Shown one piece after another: positions 40,623 to 49,632 of a stretch of 64,000 nt of DNA. How positions within the stretch are numbered: position 1 is the first letter of the stretch; the number at the start of each line of letters is the position of its first letter. The notes beneath the pieces are model-generated. The model made no database searches. It had not been told where the DNA came from and worked only from the letters and a program-made list of their open reading frames with translations. This DNA is from Planobispora longispora. Its GTDB lineage: Bacteria; Actinomycetota; Actinomycetes; Streptosporangiales; Streptosporangiaceae. Position numbers and translations under genes: made by a program. The stretch spans positions 16,012 to 80,011 of the forward strand of contig NZ_BOOH01000029.1 of assembly GCF_016863135.1 (NCBI RefSeq), read 5' to 3'.

Positions 40623-42206
40623 ATGACCGACGACCCCCGCACCCACGAGGGAGACCCCGCCGAAGGGCGCGTGCCGTCGGATCTGACCGGCGTGACAACT
40701 CCTGCCCCGGAGCCCGCCCGGCCGGACTTCCTGCCGGCCGAGAACGTGCCCGGTCACGGCGCCGAGCGGCCCCGCGACGACGGCTGGAGCCAGCTGGGCG
40801 GGCCGCCGGAGCGGCTCAGGAGCGCGGGTGAGAGCCCGGAGGGCTGGAGCCGGGCCGAGGAGATCGGCTGGGGCGACCCCTCCGGCCGCTCGCGCAACGA
40901 CACCGCGATCGTGGCGGCGCCGTACGGCAGCCGTCCGAACGGCGACACGGCGGTCTTCACGGCCCCGCCGCCCCCGCCCTCCCAGGCGTCCGGCATGGGG
41001 CCCGGCTGGGCCCCACCGCCCGGCCCGCCCTTCCGGGGCGGCGCGACCGTCACCGGTCTCTCCGGGGGCTCCGCGGCCCCCGTCCGGCGCGGCCTGGGAA
41101 CCGGCGCGTTCGCGGCCCTCGCGGTGATCATCGCGCTGCTCTCCTCGACGCTCGGCAGCGTCGGCACGTACCTGCTCACCCGCGAGGGCGGCACGTCCAG
41201 CAGCTCCTACAGCCTGCCCTCGGCCCCCAGCGGCACCAGCGCCCGGCCGCCGGACTCGGTGGCGGGCGTGGCGGCCAAGGTCCTGCCCAGCGTGGTCTCG
41301 CTGGCCGTCGAGGGCGGGGGCAGCTCCGGCACCGGCTCCGGCTTCCTGATCAAGGGCGGTTACGTGGTGACGAACAACCACGTGGTCGCCTCCGCCGCGG
41401 ACGGCGGCCAGATCCAGATCCAGTTCAACAACCGCAAGATCACCTCGGCCCGGATCATCGGCCGCGACCCCGAGTCCGACCTGGCCGTGGTCAAGCCCGA
41501 GGAGACCTTCGGCATGCCGGAGATCACCCTCGGGAACTCCGACAACGTCGTGGTGGGCGACCCGGTCATCGCCATCGGCTCCCCCCTCGGCCTGACCGGC
41601 ACGGTCACCACCGGCATCGTCAGCTCCCTCAACCGCCCGGTCCAGGCGGGTGAGGAGAGCAGCAACGAGGCCACCTGGTTCAGCGCCATCCAGACCGATG
41701 CCGCGATCAACCCGGGCAACTCCGGCGGCCCGCTGGTCAACACCAACGGCGAGGTCATCGGCGTCAACTCGGCGATCGCCACCCTCGGCCGCCAGATGGG
41801 CGAGCAGGGCGGCAGCATCGGTCTCGGCTTCGCCATCCCGGTCAACCACGCGCGCCGGGTCGCCCAGGAGCTGGTGACCACCGGCAAGGCGAGCCGGTCG
41901 CGCATCGGCGTGCTCATCGACTCGGCCCACCAGGGCACCGGAGTGAAGATCGCGAGCGAGGCTCGGCAGGGCGTCCCGCCGGTCACGCCGGGCGGCGCGG
42001 CCGACAAGGCGGGCCTCAAGCCCGGCGACGTCATCCTCGAGGTCAACGGCCTCGCGCTGCAGGGCGGCGACGAGCTCATCGCCCTCGTCCGGGGCAGGGC
42101 CCCCGGCGACAGGCTGGAGGTCAAGTTCCAGCGCGGCGGCCAGGAGAAGACGACGACCATGGTGGTGCAGGCGGACGTCAGCACGCCCACCCCGTCGCCT
42201 TCCTGA
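40623..42206 (+). CDS. htrA: HtrA/DegP-type membrane serine protease with PDZ domain
   Basis: 527 residues: a disordered Pro-rich cytoplasmic N-terminus of about 150 residues, one transmembrane helix (AFAALAVIIALLSSTLGSVG), then an extracytoplasmic trypsin-like domain with His (NNHVVA, about residue 252), Asp (ESDLAVV, about 283) and Ser (GNSGGPL, about 366), and a C-terminal PDZ domain (GLKPGDVILEVNGL). It degrades misfolded envelope proteins. The position after sigE-rseA implies SigE control. The start ATG follows GAGGAG at about 14 nt. Confidence 0.93.
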   Translation: MTDDPRTHEGDPAEGRVPSDLTGVTTPAPEPARPDFLPAENVPGHGAERPRDDGWSQLGGPPERLRSAGESPEGWSRAEEIGWGDPSGRSRNDTAIVAAPYGSRPNGDTAVFTAPPPPPSQASGMGPGWAPPPGPPFRGGATVTGLSGGSAAPVRRGLGTGAFAALAVIIALLSSTLGSVGTYLLTREGGTSSSSYSLPSAPSGTSARPPDSVAGVAAKVLPSVVSLAVEGGGSSGTGSGFLIKGGYVVTNNHVVASAADGGQIQIQFNNRKITSARIIGRDPESDLAVVKPEETFGMPEITLGNSDNVVVGDPVIAIGSPLGLTGTVTTGIVSSLNRPVQAGEESSNEATWFSAIQTDAAINPGNSGGPLVNTNGEVIGVNSAIATLGRQMGEQGGSIGLGFAIPVNHARRVAQELVTTGKASRSRIGVLIDSAHQGTGVKIASEARQGVPPVTPGGAADKAGLKPGDVILEVNGLALQGGDELIALVRGRAPGDRLEVKFQRGGQEKTTTMVVQADVSTPTPSPS

Positions 42207-42371
42207 TCGCCGGCCACGGCGGACGCCCCGGGTCCGGGGCGTCCGCGCCGGAACCTTCCTGATCAGAGCGACCTATGGGTGCATGCTTGCGGTTGAGGGC
42301 ATTAGTCTGGAAGCACTCCGGGACACGCGTCCGGAGAGCGGACCATGGCGTTGAGCCCGTAGGAGATCACA

Positions 42372-42743
42372 GTGTTCGGACTCGGCTGGCCTGAGATCGC
42401 GGCGCTGGTGGTCATCGCCCTGCTCGTCTTCGGGCCGGAGAAACTGCCGCAGGCCGCCGCCCAGGCGGGCAGGACGCTTCGCAACCTGCGGCAGATGGCC
42501 AACAACGCGAAGGAAGACCTGAGGAGCGGGCTGGGGCCGGAGTTCTCCGACTTCGACCCGGCGGACCTCAACCCGAAGAACTTCGTCCGCAAGCACCTCA
42601 CCGCCGACATCGAGGACGACTGGAACGGCGCCTCGGCCACCGCCGCGGTGGCCGCCCCCGCCTACGCCACGTCCTACGCGGCCGAGGCGGCCAGCGAGCT
42701 CGGCTACGGCGAGATCCCGCCGTACGACTCCGAGGCCACCTGA
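42372..42743 (+). CDS. tatB: Twin-arginine translocase subunit TatB
   Basis: 123 residues: an N-terminal membrane helix and hinge (FGLGWPEIAALVVIALLVFG, then PEKLP), an amphipathic helix (AAAQAGRTLRNLRQMANNAK) and a longer acidic/Ala-rich tail than TatA. TatB with TatC recognises folded Tat substrates. Assigned TatB rather than TatA by tail length and by the htrA-tatB-mrp order known from mycobacteria. GTG start. Followed by a strong terminator. Confidence 0.88.
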   Translation: MFGLGWPEIAALVVIALLVFGPEKLPQAAAQAGRTLRNLRQMANNAKEDLRSGLGPEFSDFDPADLNPKNFVRKHLTADIEDDWNGASATAAVAAPAYATSYAAEAASELGYGEIPPYDSEAT

Positions 42744-42879
42744 CCGGACCGCCGGCGAGCCCCGGCCGCCCGGACCCTCGCGGTTCCGCGGACGGACCCA
42801 CGACGCGGACGGGCCCGCGACGCCGAACAGACCCATGACGCCGAACAGGAGGCGCGACGCGGAGGGGCCCACGACGACG

Positions 42880-42914
42880 AACAGGAGGCGCCCCGCGAGG
42901 GGACGCCTCCTGTT
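42880..42914. terminator. GNRA-tetraloop hairpin terminator between tatB and mrp
   Basis: An 11-bp stem (AACAGGAGGCG / CGCCTCCTGTT) plus a CCCC/GGGG extension closed by a GCGA tetraloop, with one bulged A, followed by GTGTTCTCTCTCC. It serves two convergent genes. The upstream 42744-42879 contains imperfect direct repeats of GACGCCGAACAG and no gene. Confidence 0.88.
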
Positions 42915-42932
42915 GTGTTCTCTCTCCGCGTT

Positions 42933-44075
42933 CTAGCGGCCGCGCGTGGGGGAGATGCCGAGCTGGAGCCCCTTGAGGCTGCTCGACTTCTTGCCCAGGC
43001 CGGCGGCGATGCGGCGCAGCTCGGCCGCCGCGGGGGCGTCGGGGTCGGTGAGCACGAGCGGCTTGCCCTCGTCGCCGCCCTCGCGCAGCCGCATGTCGAT
43101 CGGGACCTGGCCGAGCAGCGGCACCCGGGCGCCGAGCGTGCGGGTGAGCGCGTCCGCCACCGTCTGGCCGCCGCCCTCGCCGAAGACGGAGATCTTCTCG
43201 TCGCAGTGCGGGCAGGGCAGCCAGGCCATGTTCTCGATGACGCCGGCGATCTGCTGGTGGGTCTGCGCGGCGATGGAGCCGGCGCGCTCGGCGACCTCGG
43301 CGGCGGCCTGCTGCGGGGTGGTCACCACCAGGATCTCCGCGGACGGCATGCGCTGGGCCACCGAGATCGCGATGTCGCCGGTGCCCGGGGGCAGGTCCAT
43401 CAGCAGGACGTCCAGGTCACCCCAGTAGACGTCGGCGAGGAACTGGTGCAGCGCCCGGTCCAGCATGGGGCCGCGCCACACCACCGGGGTGTTGCCCTCG
43501 GGCTTGAACATGCCGACCGAGATCACCTTGATGTCGTGCGCCACCGGCGGCATGATCATGTCTTCGACCTTGGTGGGCCGCTCGGAGACGCCCAGCATGC
43601 GGGGGACGCTGTGGCCGTAGATGTCGGCGTCCACGACGCCGACCTTCAGGCCGCTGGAGGCCATGGCCGCGGCCAGGTTCACCGTGACGGAGGACTTGCC
43701 GACGCCGCCCTTGCCGGAGGCCACCGCGAAGACGCGGGTCAGCGAGCCGGGCTTGGCGAACGGGATCTCCTTCTCGGGTCCGCGGTCGCCGCGCAGCTTG
43801 GTCTGGAGCGTCTTGCGCTGCTCGGTGCTCATGACGTCCATCTCCACCTGGACGCCGGTCACCCCGTCGATCTTGGAGACCGCGCTGGTGACGTCACGGG
43901 TGATGGTGTCCCTCATGGGGCAGCCCGCCACCGTGAGGAAGATGCCGACGCGCACGACCCCTTCGGGGGAGATGTCCACGCTTTTGACCATGTCGAGCTC
44001 GGTGATCGGCCGACGGATCTCAGGGTCGTTGACGGTCGCGAGGGCGGCCGTTACCAGTTCCGGGGTAGGTGCCAT
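42933..44075 (-). CDS. mrp: Mrp/NBP35 family Fe-S cluster carrier ATPase
   Basis: 380 residues: an N-terminal MIP18/DUF59 domain (TAALATVNDPEIRRPITELD), then a MinD-like P-loop ATPase with the deviant Walker A SGKGGVGKSS (about residue 123), MDLPPGTGD and the cluster-binding CPHC motif (WLPCPHCDEKI). It assembles or carries Fe-S clusters. The counterpart is mycobacterial Rv1229c, also facing the sigE cluster. ATG 44075. Confidence 0.93.
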   Translation of the reverse strand: MAPTPELVTAALATVNDPEIRRPITELDMVKSVDISPEGVVRVGIFLTVAGCPMRDTITRDVTSAVSKIDGVTGVQVEMDVMSTEQRKTLQTKLRGDRGPEKEIPFAKPGSLTRVFAVASGKGGVGKSSVTVNLAAAMASSGLKVGVVDADIYGHSVPRMLGVSERPTKVEDMIMPPVAHDIKVISVGMFKPEGNTPVVWRGPMLDRALHQFLADVYWGDLDVLLMDLPPGTGDIAISVAQRMPSAEILVVTTPQQAAAEVAERAGSIAAQTHQQIAGVIENMAWLPCPHCDEKISVFGEGGGQTVADALTRTLGARVPLLGQVPIDMRLREGGDEGKPLVLTDPDAPAAAELRRIAAGLGKKSSSLKGLQLGISPTRGR

Positions 44076-44274
44076 CGAAGTGTCGGCATCAGACCGCCAC
44101 CTCGGGGGCGACGGGGGCTGCCGTCCCTCCTTGTCTTGTGTCGTCCAGGCGTTCCAGCAGTGAGTCCATGGTACGAACCCAGCAGGGATGCAGGGAATTC
44201 CGGTACCGGCGTGCGATGGACCGATTCGGACAATTCGCTATGTAGATGCGCATGCAACGTTCTAAGGTTACTCC

Positions 44275-44745
44275 GTGACCGTGACGGCGAGCGAGTCGAG
44301 AGATGCCATCAGCCCCGAGGAGCTGGTGGTCTGGCGCATGCTCCAGCGGGCCCAGGTGCGCATCACCCGGCTGCTGGAGGCGGATCTGCTGGTCGAGCAC
44401 GACCTGGCCCTGGCCTCGTACGACGTGCTCATGCAACTGTCGGAGTCACCCGATCGGCGGCTCCGGATGAACGACCTGGCCGAGCGGGTGCTGCTGTCGC
44501 GCAGCGGGCTGACCCGGCTCATCGACCGGCTCCAGCGCGACGGCCTGGTCGAACGCGAGGCCTGCGCCAGCGACGCGCGCGGCCTGTTCGCGGTCCTCAC
44601 CGACGCCGGAGCCCTGCGCCTGGCCGAGGCCACCCCCACCTACCTGCGCGGGATCCGCGCCCGGTTCCTGGACGTCCTCGACACCGACGAACTGCGCCAG
44701 TGCGCGGCCATGCTCCACAAGCTGTTCCCGGGCTCCGACGTCTGA
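44275..44745 (+). CDS. MarR family transcriptional regulator
   Basis: 156-residue winged-helix regulator. The DNA-binding core is LASYDVLMQLSESPDRRLRM, NDLAERVLLSRSGLTRLIDR, LQRDGLVEREACASDARGLF. The ligand is unknown. GTG 44275 is 6 nt after TAAGGT (leaderless). The 199 bp between it and divergent mrp contain no other gene. A terminator (44758-44783) separates it from the downstream esterase. Confidence 0.88.
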   Translation: MTVTASESRDAISPEELVVWRMLQRAQVRITRLLEADLLVEHDLALASYDVLMQLSESPDRRLRMNDLAERVLLSRSGLTRLIDRLQRDGLVEREACASDARGLFAVLTDAGALRLAEATPTYLRGIRARFLDVLDTDELRQCAAMLHKLFPGSDV

Positions 44746-44757
44746 GGCGGGTACGGC

Positions 44758-44783
44758 GGGGCGGTGACACGCCGCACCGCCCC
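44758..44783 (+). terminator. Hairpin terminator after the MarR gene
   Basis: GGGGCGGTG (44758-44766) and CACCGCCCC (44775-44783) form a perfect 9-bp stem with an 8-nt loop, flanked by further partial complementarity (GGGTACGG / CCCGTACGG). Confidence 0.7.
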
Positions 44784-44869
44784 GCACCCGTACGGCGGGA
44801 GGCGGTGCGGGCGCGCGGGGCCCGCGAAGCCGGTTGTCCGCGGGGGCTCCAGGCCGTAGCGTCCTGAAC

Positions 44870-46297
44870 ATGATCGACGCTGTGGTGAGGACCGGGACGG
44901 GACTGGTCCGGGGGGCGGCCGGGGACGGCGTCGTCTCGTTCAAGGGGATTCCGTTCGCGGCGGCTCCGCAGGGGCCGCTCCGCTTCCGGGCGCCCGTGCC
45001 GCCGGCCGGCTGGGACGGGGTCCGGGACGCCGTCGCCTTCGGCGCCGCGCCGCCCCAGTCGCCGCCGGCGCCGGGCGTTCCCGCGATCTGGCGGCCCGGT
45101 GACGGGCTGGACTGCCTGACGGTGAACGTCTGGAGCCCGGACCCGGGCGCCGCCGGGCTGCCGGTCATGGTGTGGATCCACGGCGGGGCGTGGAAGATCG
45201 GCTCGTCGGGGATGCCGCAGTTCGACGGCGCCACGCTGGCCCGCTCGGGGGTCGTGGTGGTGACCTTCAACTACCGCGTGGGCTTCGAGGGGTTCGGCCG
45301 TCTGCCGGGCGCGCCGGACAATCGCGGGCTGCGCGACCAGATCGCGGCTCTGGAATGGGTGCAGGGCAATGTCTCCGCGTTCGGGGGCGACCCCGGCAAC
45401 GTGACCGTCTTCGGCCAGTCCGCGGGCGCGGCCTCGGCCGTTCTGCTGCTGGCGGCGCCGGGCGCCGGAGGTCTGTTCCGGCGGGTGATCGCCCAGAGCG
45501 TCCCGGCCGGCTACCAGAGCCCCGCCGAGGCCGACCGGGCGACCGCGGCGCTGGCCGGGGCGGCCGGGGTGGCCGCCACGTGGGAGGAGCTGTCCGCGCT
45601 GCCGCCCGAGGCGATCCTGGCCGTCCAGGACGCGCCCCTGACCGGCCCCCGCGCGGGCGGCGGGGCGTTCGGGCCGGTCATCGACGGCGATCTGGTCACC
45701 GGTCCGCCCTGGGAGGCCGCGCGCGCGGGCCGGGACACCGATCTGATCTGCGGCTTCACCCATGAGGAGTACCGGGGGTTCGGCCCGGTGGCGGATCCCG
45801 CCACGGTGGACCTGGCGGCCGTGGCGGAGGCGTTCGGGCTGGGCCCCGAGGCGGCCGGGGCCTACCGCGCCGCCTACCCCGGCAGCGCCGATGGCGAGAT
45901 CTTCGTCACCATGATGTCCGACGCGCTGGGCCGGATGCCGACCACCCGGGTGGCCGAGGCCCACGCGGGGGCGGGCGGGCGGACGTGGCTGTACGACTTC
46001 GCCTGGCGGGGACCCGCGCTCGGCGCGGCGCACGGCATCGACGTGCCGTTCGTCTTCGGCGACGGCGACAGCCGGTTCGCGGCCCGTTTCCTGGGCTCGC
46101 CCCCGCCCGCCGGGTTCGCCGCCCTGTCCGGGGAGATCCGTACGGCCTGGACCTCCTTCGCCGCCACCGGCGACCCGGGCTGGCCGCGTTTCGACCCCGG
46201 CCACCGCCGGACCCGGATCTGGGACACCGTCCCCTCCGACGCGGTCTACCCCCTGGAGGGGTCCCGCCGCGTCTGGGAACGGGTCATGCCGCGCTGA
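44870..46297 (+). CDS. Type B carboxylesterase/lipase family protein
   Basis: 475-residue carboxylesterase: FKGIPFAAAPQGPLRF; DCLTVNVWSP; VMVWIHGGAW (oxyanion hole); VTVFGQSAGAASAV, with the nucleophile in GQSAG; and AAHGIDVPFVFG, with the catalytic His. No signal peptide. It hydrolyses carboxylic esters of unknown identity. ATG 44870 is 7 nt after TAGCGT (leaderless). It is convergent with the DUF1003 gene. Confidence 0.9.
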   Translation: MIDAVVRTGTGLVRGAAGDGVVSFKGIPFAAAPQGPLRFRAPVPPAGWDGVRDAVAFGAAPPQSPPAPGVPAIWRPGDGLDCLTVNVWSPDPGAAGLPVMVWIHGGAWKIGSSGMPQFDGATLARSGVVVVTFNYRVGFEGFGRLPGAPDNRGLRDQIAALEWVQGNVSAFGGDPGNVTVFGQSAGAASAVLLLAAPGAGGLFRRVIAQSVPAGYQSPAEADRATAALAGAAGVAATWEELSALPPEAILAVQDAPLTGPRAGGGAFGPVIDGDLVTGPPWEAARAGRDTDLICGFTHEEYRGFGPVADPATVDLAAVAEAFGLGPEAAGAYRAAYPGSADGEIFVTMMSDALGRMPTTRVAEAHAGAGGRTWLYDFAWRGPALGAAHGIDVPFVFGDGDSRFAARFLGSPPPAGFAALSGEIRTAWTSFAATGDPGWPRFDPGHRRTRIWDTVPSDAVYPLEGSRRVWERVMPR

Positions 46298-46310
46298 CCG
46301 GTCGCGGGGG

Positions 46311-46811
46311 TCAGCGGGCGCCGTTGGGGCGGGAGGCGGCCGGTTCGTACTCGTCGCGCAGTTCTTCCTGCAGATGCTGGAGTTCCGAGCGGATGTAGTC
46401 GCGGGTGGCGACCTCGCCGAGGGCGATGCGCAGGGCGGCGATCTCGCGGGTCAGGTACTCGACGTCGGCCTGGTTGCGCTCGGCCGCTCTGCGGTCGTGG
46501 TCGTTCTGGATCCGGTCCCGGTCGTCCTGGCGGTTCTGGGCCAGCAGGATCAGCGGGGCGGCGTAGGACGCCTGGAGGGAGAGCATGAGGGTCAGGAAGA
46601 TGAACGGGTAGGGATCGAAGCGCCAGGACTCGGGGGCGAAGATGTTCCACAGGATCCAGAGGGCGACGAACCCGGTCATGTAGACGAGGAACCTGGCGGT
46701 GCCGAGGAAACGGGCGATCCGCTCCGACAGGCGTCCGAACGCCTCGCGGTCGTAGGACGGGCGCAGGCGTGGGCCCAGCTCCCTGGGCTGGTCGAGCCGG
46801 TCAGTCGTCAT
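46311..46811 (-). CDS. DUF1003 membrane protein
   Basis: 166 residues. An RIARFLGTARFLVYMTGFVA segment leads into two transmembrane helices with the DUF1003 hallmarks WILWNIFAPESWRFDPYPFI and LMLSLQASYAAPLILLAQNRQ. A C-terminal coiled coil follows (DVEYLTREIAALRIALGEVA). The function is unknown. The gene overlaps the upstream MgtE-like gene by 11 bp and is probably co-translated; the pairing resembles mycobacterial Rv1231c-Rv1232c. Confidence 0.85.
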   Translation of the reverse strand: MTTDRLDQPRELGPRLRPSYDREAFGRLSERIARFLGTARFLVYMTGFVALWILWNIFAPESWRFDPYPFIFLTLMLSLQASYAAPLILLAQNRQDDRDRIQNDHDRRAAERNQADVEYLTREIAALRIALGEVATRDYIRSELQHLQEELRDEYEPAASRPNGAR

Positions 46812-48048
46812 GCTCGGTTCCTCCTCCGTTGTCCTCGTCCTCCCGCCAGTCGCCGGGGAGCAGGTGGTCCAGTACGTCGTCGACGGTGACCGCGCCGACC
46901 AGGCGGCCCGCCTCGTCCACCACGGGCACCGCCACCAGGTCGTAGGTGGCCAGGTACGAGGTCACCTGTTTCAGGGTCAGATCAGGCCTGATCGGATCGA
47001 GGGAGTCGTCCATCACGGTACCGAGCAGAGTGGCCGGAGGCTCGCGGAGCAGGCGCTGGAAGTGGACCAGGCCGAGGAACCTGCCGGTGGGCGTCTCGAC
47101 GGGCGGGCGGGACACGTAGACCTGGGTGGCCACGGCCGGGATGTGGTCCTGGTGGCGGATGTGGGCCAGCGCCTCGGCCACGGTCGAGTTGGGCGGCAGG
47201 ATGATCGGTTCGGACGTCATGATGCCGCCCGCGGTGTTCTCGGGGTAGATCAGCAGGCGGCGGACCGGCGCCGCCTCCTCGGGCTCCATCAGCGCCATCA
47301 GGGCCTCGGCCTGCTCGGCGGGGAGGTCCTGGAGCAGGTCGGCCGCGTCGTCGGGGTCCATCTCCTCCAGCACGTCGGCGGCCCGTTCCGGTTCGAGGCG
47401 GCTGAGGATGCCGATCTGGTCGTCTTCGGGGAGCTCTTCGAGGACCTCGGCGAGCCGTACGTCGTCGAGGGCGGCGGCCACCTCGGCCCGCCGCTTGTCG
47501 GACAGCGTGTGCAGGGCGCTGGCCAGGTCGGCGGCGCGCCCGCTCTCGAAGGCGGCGAGCAGGCCGGCCGCGCCCTGGTCCTTCTGCACCGCGCTGAAGC
47601 CGCTGACCTCGCCCCAGTCCACGATCAGGTTCGCGCCCCGCCGCCGCAGGCCCAGGCCGGAGCCGCCCTTGACCAGCGCGACCTTGGTGATCAGCCACTC
47701 CGAGGTCCTGGTCTTCTCCATGGCGAGGTCCAGCACCGTCATCCGCTCGCCGCCCGCCTCCACCGCCAGGTCGAGCATCTCGGCGATGACCATCGACTCC
47801 GAGGCCCGCTGCTCGAACCTGCGCATGTTGATCCGGCCGCTGAAGACGATGGATCCCGATTCGATGCTGAGCACGCGGGTGATCGGCACGAAGACCCGGC
47901 GGCGCGGCTGCACCTCCACCACCAGCCCGTGCACGGGTGGCGGCGCGGACCCTGAGACGGCGACCACCACGTCGCGCAACCGGCCGATCTGGTCACCGGC
48001 CGGGTCGAAGACCGGGGTGCCGGCGAGCCGGGCGATGAAGATCTTCAC
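46801..48048 (-). CDS. MgtE N-terminal / CBS-pair protein (no transporter domain)
   Basis: 415 residues: a PRC-barrel-like N-terminus (IFIARLAGTPVFDPAGDQIG), then an MgtE intracellular domain (ASALHTLSDKRRAEVAAALD; LEPERAADVLEEMDPDDAAD) and a CBS pair (MTSEPIILPPNSTVAEALAH; LVAVPVVDEAGRLVGAVTVD). The five-helix MgtE pore is absent, so it is probably a Mg2+-sensing or regulatory protein rather than a channel (inference). GTG 48048 is 6 nt after TACGCT (leaderless); ATG 48072 is an alternative. Confidence 0.85.
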   Translation of the reverse strand: MKIFIARLAGTPVFDPAGDQIGRLRDVVVAVSGSAPPPVHGLVVEVQPRRRVFVPITRVLSIESGSIVFSGRINMRRFEQRASESMVIAEMLDLAVEAGGERMTVLDLAMEKTRTSEWLITKVALVKGGSGLGLRRRGANLIVDWGEVSGFSAVQKDQGAAGLLAAFESGRAADLASALHTLSDKRRAEVAAALDDVRLAEVLEELPEDDQIGILSRLEPERAADVLEEMDPDDAADLLQDLPAEQAEALMALMEPEEAAPVRRLLIYPENTAGGIMTSEPIILPPNSTVAEALAHIRHQDHIPAVATQVYVSRPPVETPTGRFLGLVHFQRLLREPPATLLGTVMDDSLDPIRPDLTLKQVTSYLATYDLVAVPVVDEAGRLVGAVTVDDVLDHLLPGDWREDEDNGGGTEHDD

Positions 48049-48178
48049 ATTTGCAGCGTAGGCCGTATGCATGGACACAGTCCCATGACGCGCCCATATG
48101 TCGGAATCCCCTTGCCGCTTCTTATCCGGACGTGACAGCATCAAAACTCTTAAACGGTAGTTACATGGGTGGTGTCGT

Positions 48179-49123
48179 ATGAGGCGTTCGGGCCTGCTGA
48201 TCGCGTTCGCGTCCTCGTGGTGTTTCGCCTTCTCCGGCCCCATGGCCAAGTACCTCGCCGCCGCCGGGCTGGCCCCCCTGGAGGCGGTCTGGACGCGGAT
48301 GGCCGGGGCCGGACTCCTGCTCGTCGGCATCCTGGCGGTGGTCAGGCCCCGGGCCCTGCGCATCCCGCGCTCGCGGCTGCTGTTCTTCCTGGCCTACGCG
48401 GTGATCGCGGTGGCGGGCGTGCAGGCGCTCTACTTCGCGGCGATCACGAGGCTGCCGGTGGGCGTCACCCTGCTCATCGAGTTCACCTCGCCGGTGCTCG
48501 TCGTGCTCTGGGTGCGCTTCGTCCGCCGGGTACGGCTGCCGCGCACGGCGTTCGCCGGGGCCGTCGTGGCGTTCGTCGGCCTGGGCATCGTGGTGGAGGT
48601 CTGGTCGGGCCTGAGCCTGGACCCGTTCGGCCTGCTGCTCGCCTTCGGCGCCGCGGCCTGCTGCGCCGGCTACTTCCTGCTCAGCGACGGCTTCGGCGAC
48701 GACGTGGACCCGCTCGGCCTGATCGCCTGGGGCCTGCTCGGGGCGGCCGTCGTGCTCGCGCCGATCTCCCGCCCGTGGGACATCCCGTGGTCGGCGTTCA
48801 CGCGGACCGCGGCGCCCGAGGAGGGCTATGCCCTGCCGGTGCTGGGGGCGGTGCTCTGGATGATCGTGATCGCCACGGTCGTCGCCTACATCCTCGGCGT
48901 CACGGCGGTCCGCCGGCTCTCGGCCGCCGTCGGCTCCACGGTCGCCTCGCTGGAGGTCATCGCCGGCGCGGTGATCGCCTGGGTGCTGGTGGGGGAGGCG
49001 CTGGGCGTCTTCCAGATCGTCGGCGGCCTGATCGTGCTCACCGGCGCCTACCTCGCCCAGCGGGCCACGGCCGAGCTGCCGGAGCCCGTCGAACAGAGCA
49101 GGGAGCCGGTCGCCGCGGTGTGA
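48179..49123 (+). CDS. EamA/DMT family transporter
   Basis: 314 residues with ten predicted transmembrane helices in two EamA repeats (LLIAFASSWCFAFSGPMAKY; AVAGVQALYFAAITRLPVGV; LEVIAGAVIAWVLVGEALGV). Likely an exporter of small metabolites or amino acids (RhaT/YdcZ-like family). ATG 48179 starts close to the membrane helix. It is divergent from the MgtE-like gene with about 130 bp between. Confidence 0.88.
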   Translation: MRRSGLLIAFASSWCFAFSGPMAKYLAAAGLAPLEAVWTRMAGAGLLLVGILAVVRPRALRIPRSRLLFFLAYAVIAVAGVQALYFAAITRLPVGVTLLIEFTSPVLVVLWVRFVRRVRLPRTAFAGAVVAFVGLGIVVEVWSGLSLDPFGLLLAFGAAACCAGYFLLSDGFGDDVDPLGLIAWGLLGAAVVLAPISRPWDIPWSAFTRTAAPEEGYALPVLGAVLWMIVIATVVAYILGVTAVRRLSAAVGSTVASLEVIAGAVIAWVLVGEALGVFQIVGGLIVLTGAYLAQRATAELPEPVEQSREPVAAV

Positions 49124-49201
49124 AGCACGGCGCGGGGCGGCGGGCTCCGTGACGTGAGAGCGCGGGCCGGGCGGCGGATTCGCCCGGTGCGAGAACGTGG
49201 G

Positions 49202-49570
49202 TCAGCCGGCGGCGGGTTCGCGCGGCGTGAGCCGTACGACCTGGGCCTCGGCCGCCCAGCGCGCCGTCAGGCCCGCGCCGTCGACGGCGTTGAGCCGGTC
49301 CTTGGCCAGCGCGGCCACCGCCTCGGCGTCCGCGGCCTGGTCCACCACCTCGACGGAGGCGTCGAAGACGACCAGGCGCCCGCCGTTGTCCTTGCTCCGC
49401 AGCGTCACCTCGACCCGCTCGGAGCCGGCCAGCCCGGGGAGCTCCTGCTCGCCGCCGCCGGTGACCACGTAGATCGCGCCGTCGTGCCAGGTGTGCCAGG
49501 CCAGCCGGGGCCGGTCCAGTGACAACCACAGGATGCCCGACTTCTTGGCGCCCTCTTCGATCACGCCCAT
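49202..49570 (-). CDS. Conserved actinobacterial hypothetical protein
   Basis: 122 residues (MGVIEEGAKKSGILWLSLDR, then AWHTWHDGAIYVVTGGGEQE and VTLRSKDNGGRLVVF). A split-barrel (pyridoxamine-oxidase-like) fold is plausible but not demonstrable here. ATG 49570 is 6 nt after TACAGT (leaderless). The bioY terminator hairpin abuts this -10 box. Confidence 0.7.
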   Translation of the reverse strand: MGVIEEGAKKSGILWLSLDRPRLAWHTWHDGAIYVVTGGGEQELPGLAGSERVEVTLRSKDNGGRLVVFDASVEVVDQAADAEAVAALAKDRLNAVDGAGLTARWAAEAQVVRLTPREPAAG

Positions 49571-49579
49571 GACATGACT

Positions 49580-49620
49580 GTACGGCCTGCGCCGCCCGGA
49601 GTCCGGGGCGCAGGCCGTAC
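49580..49620 (-). terminator. Hairpin terminator after bioY
   Basis: A perfect 14-bp stem, GTACGGCCTGCGCC (49580-49593) with its complement (49607-49620), and a 13-nt loop, 12 bp after the bioY stop. Its distal arm overlaps the TACAGT -10 of the next gene. Confidence 0.82.
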
Positions 49621-49632
49621 GGGATCGTGAGA

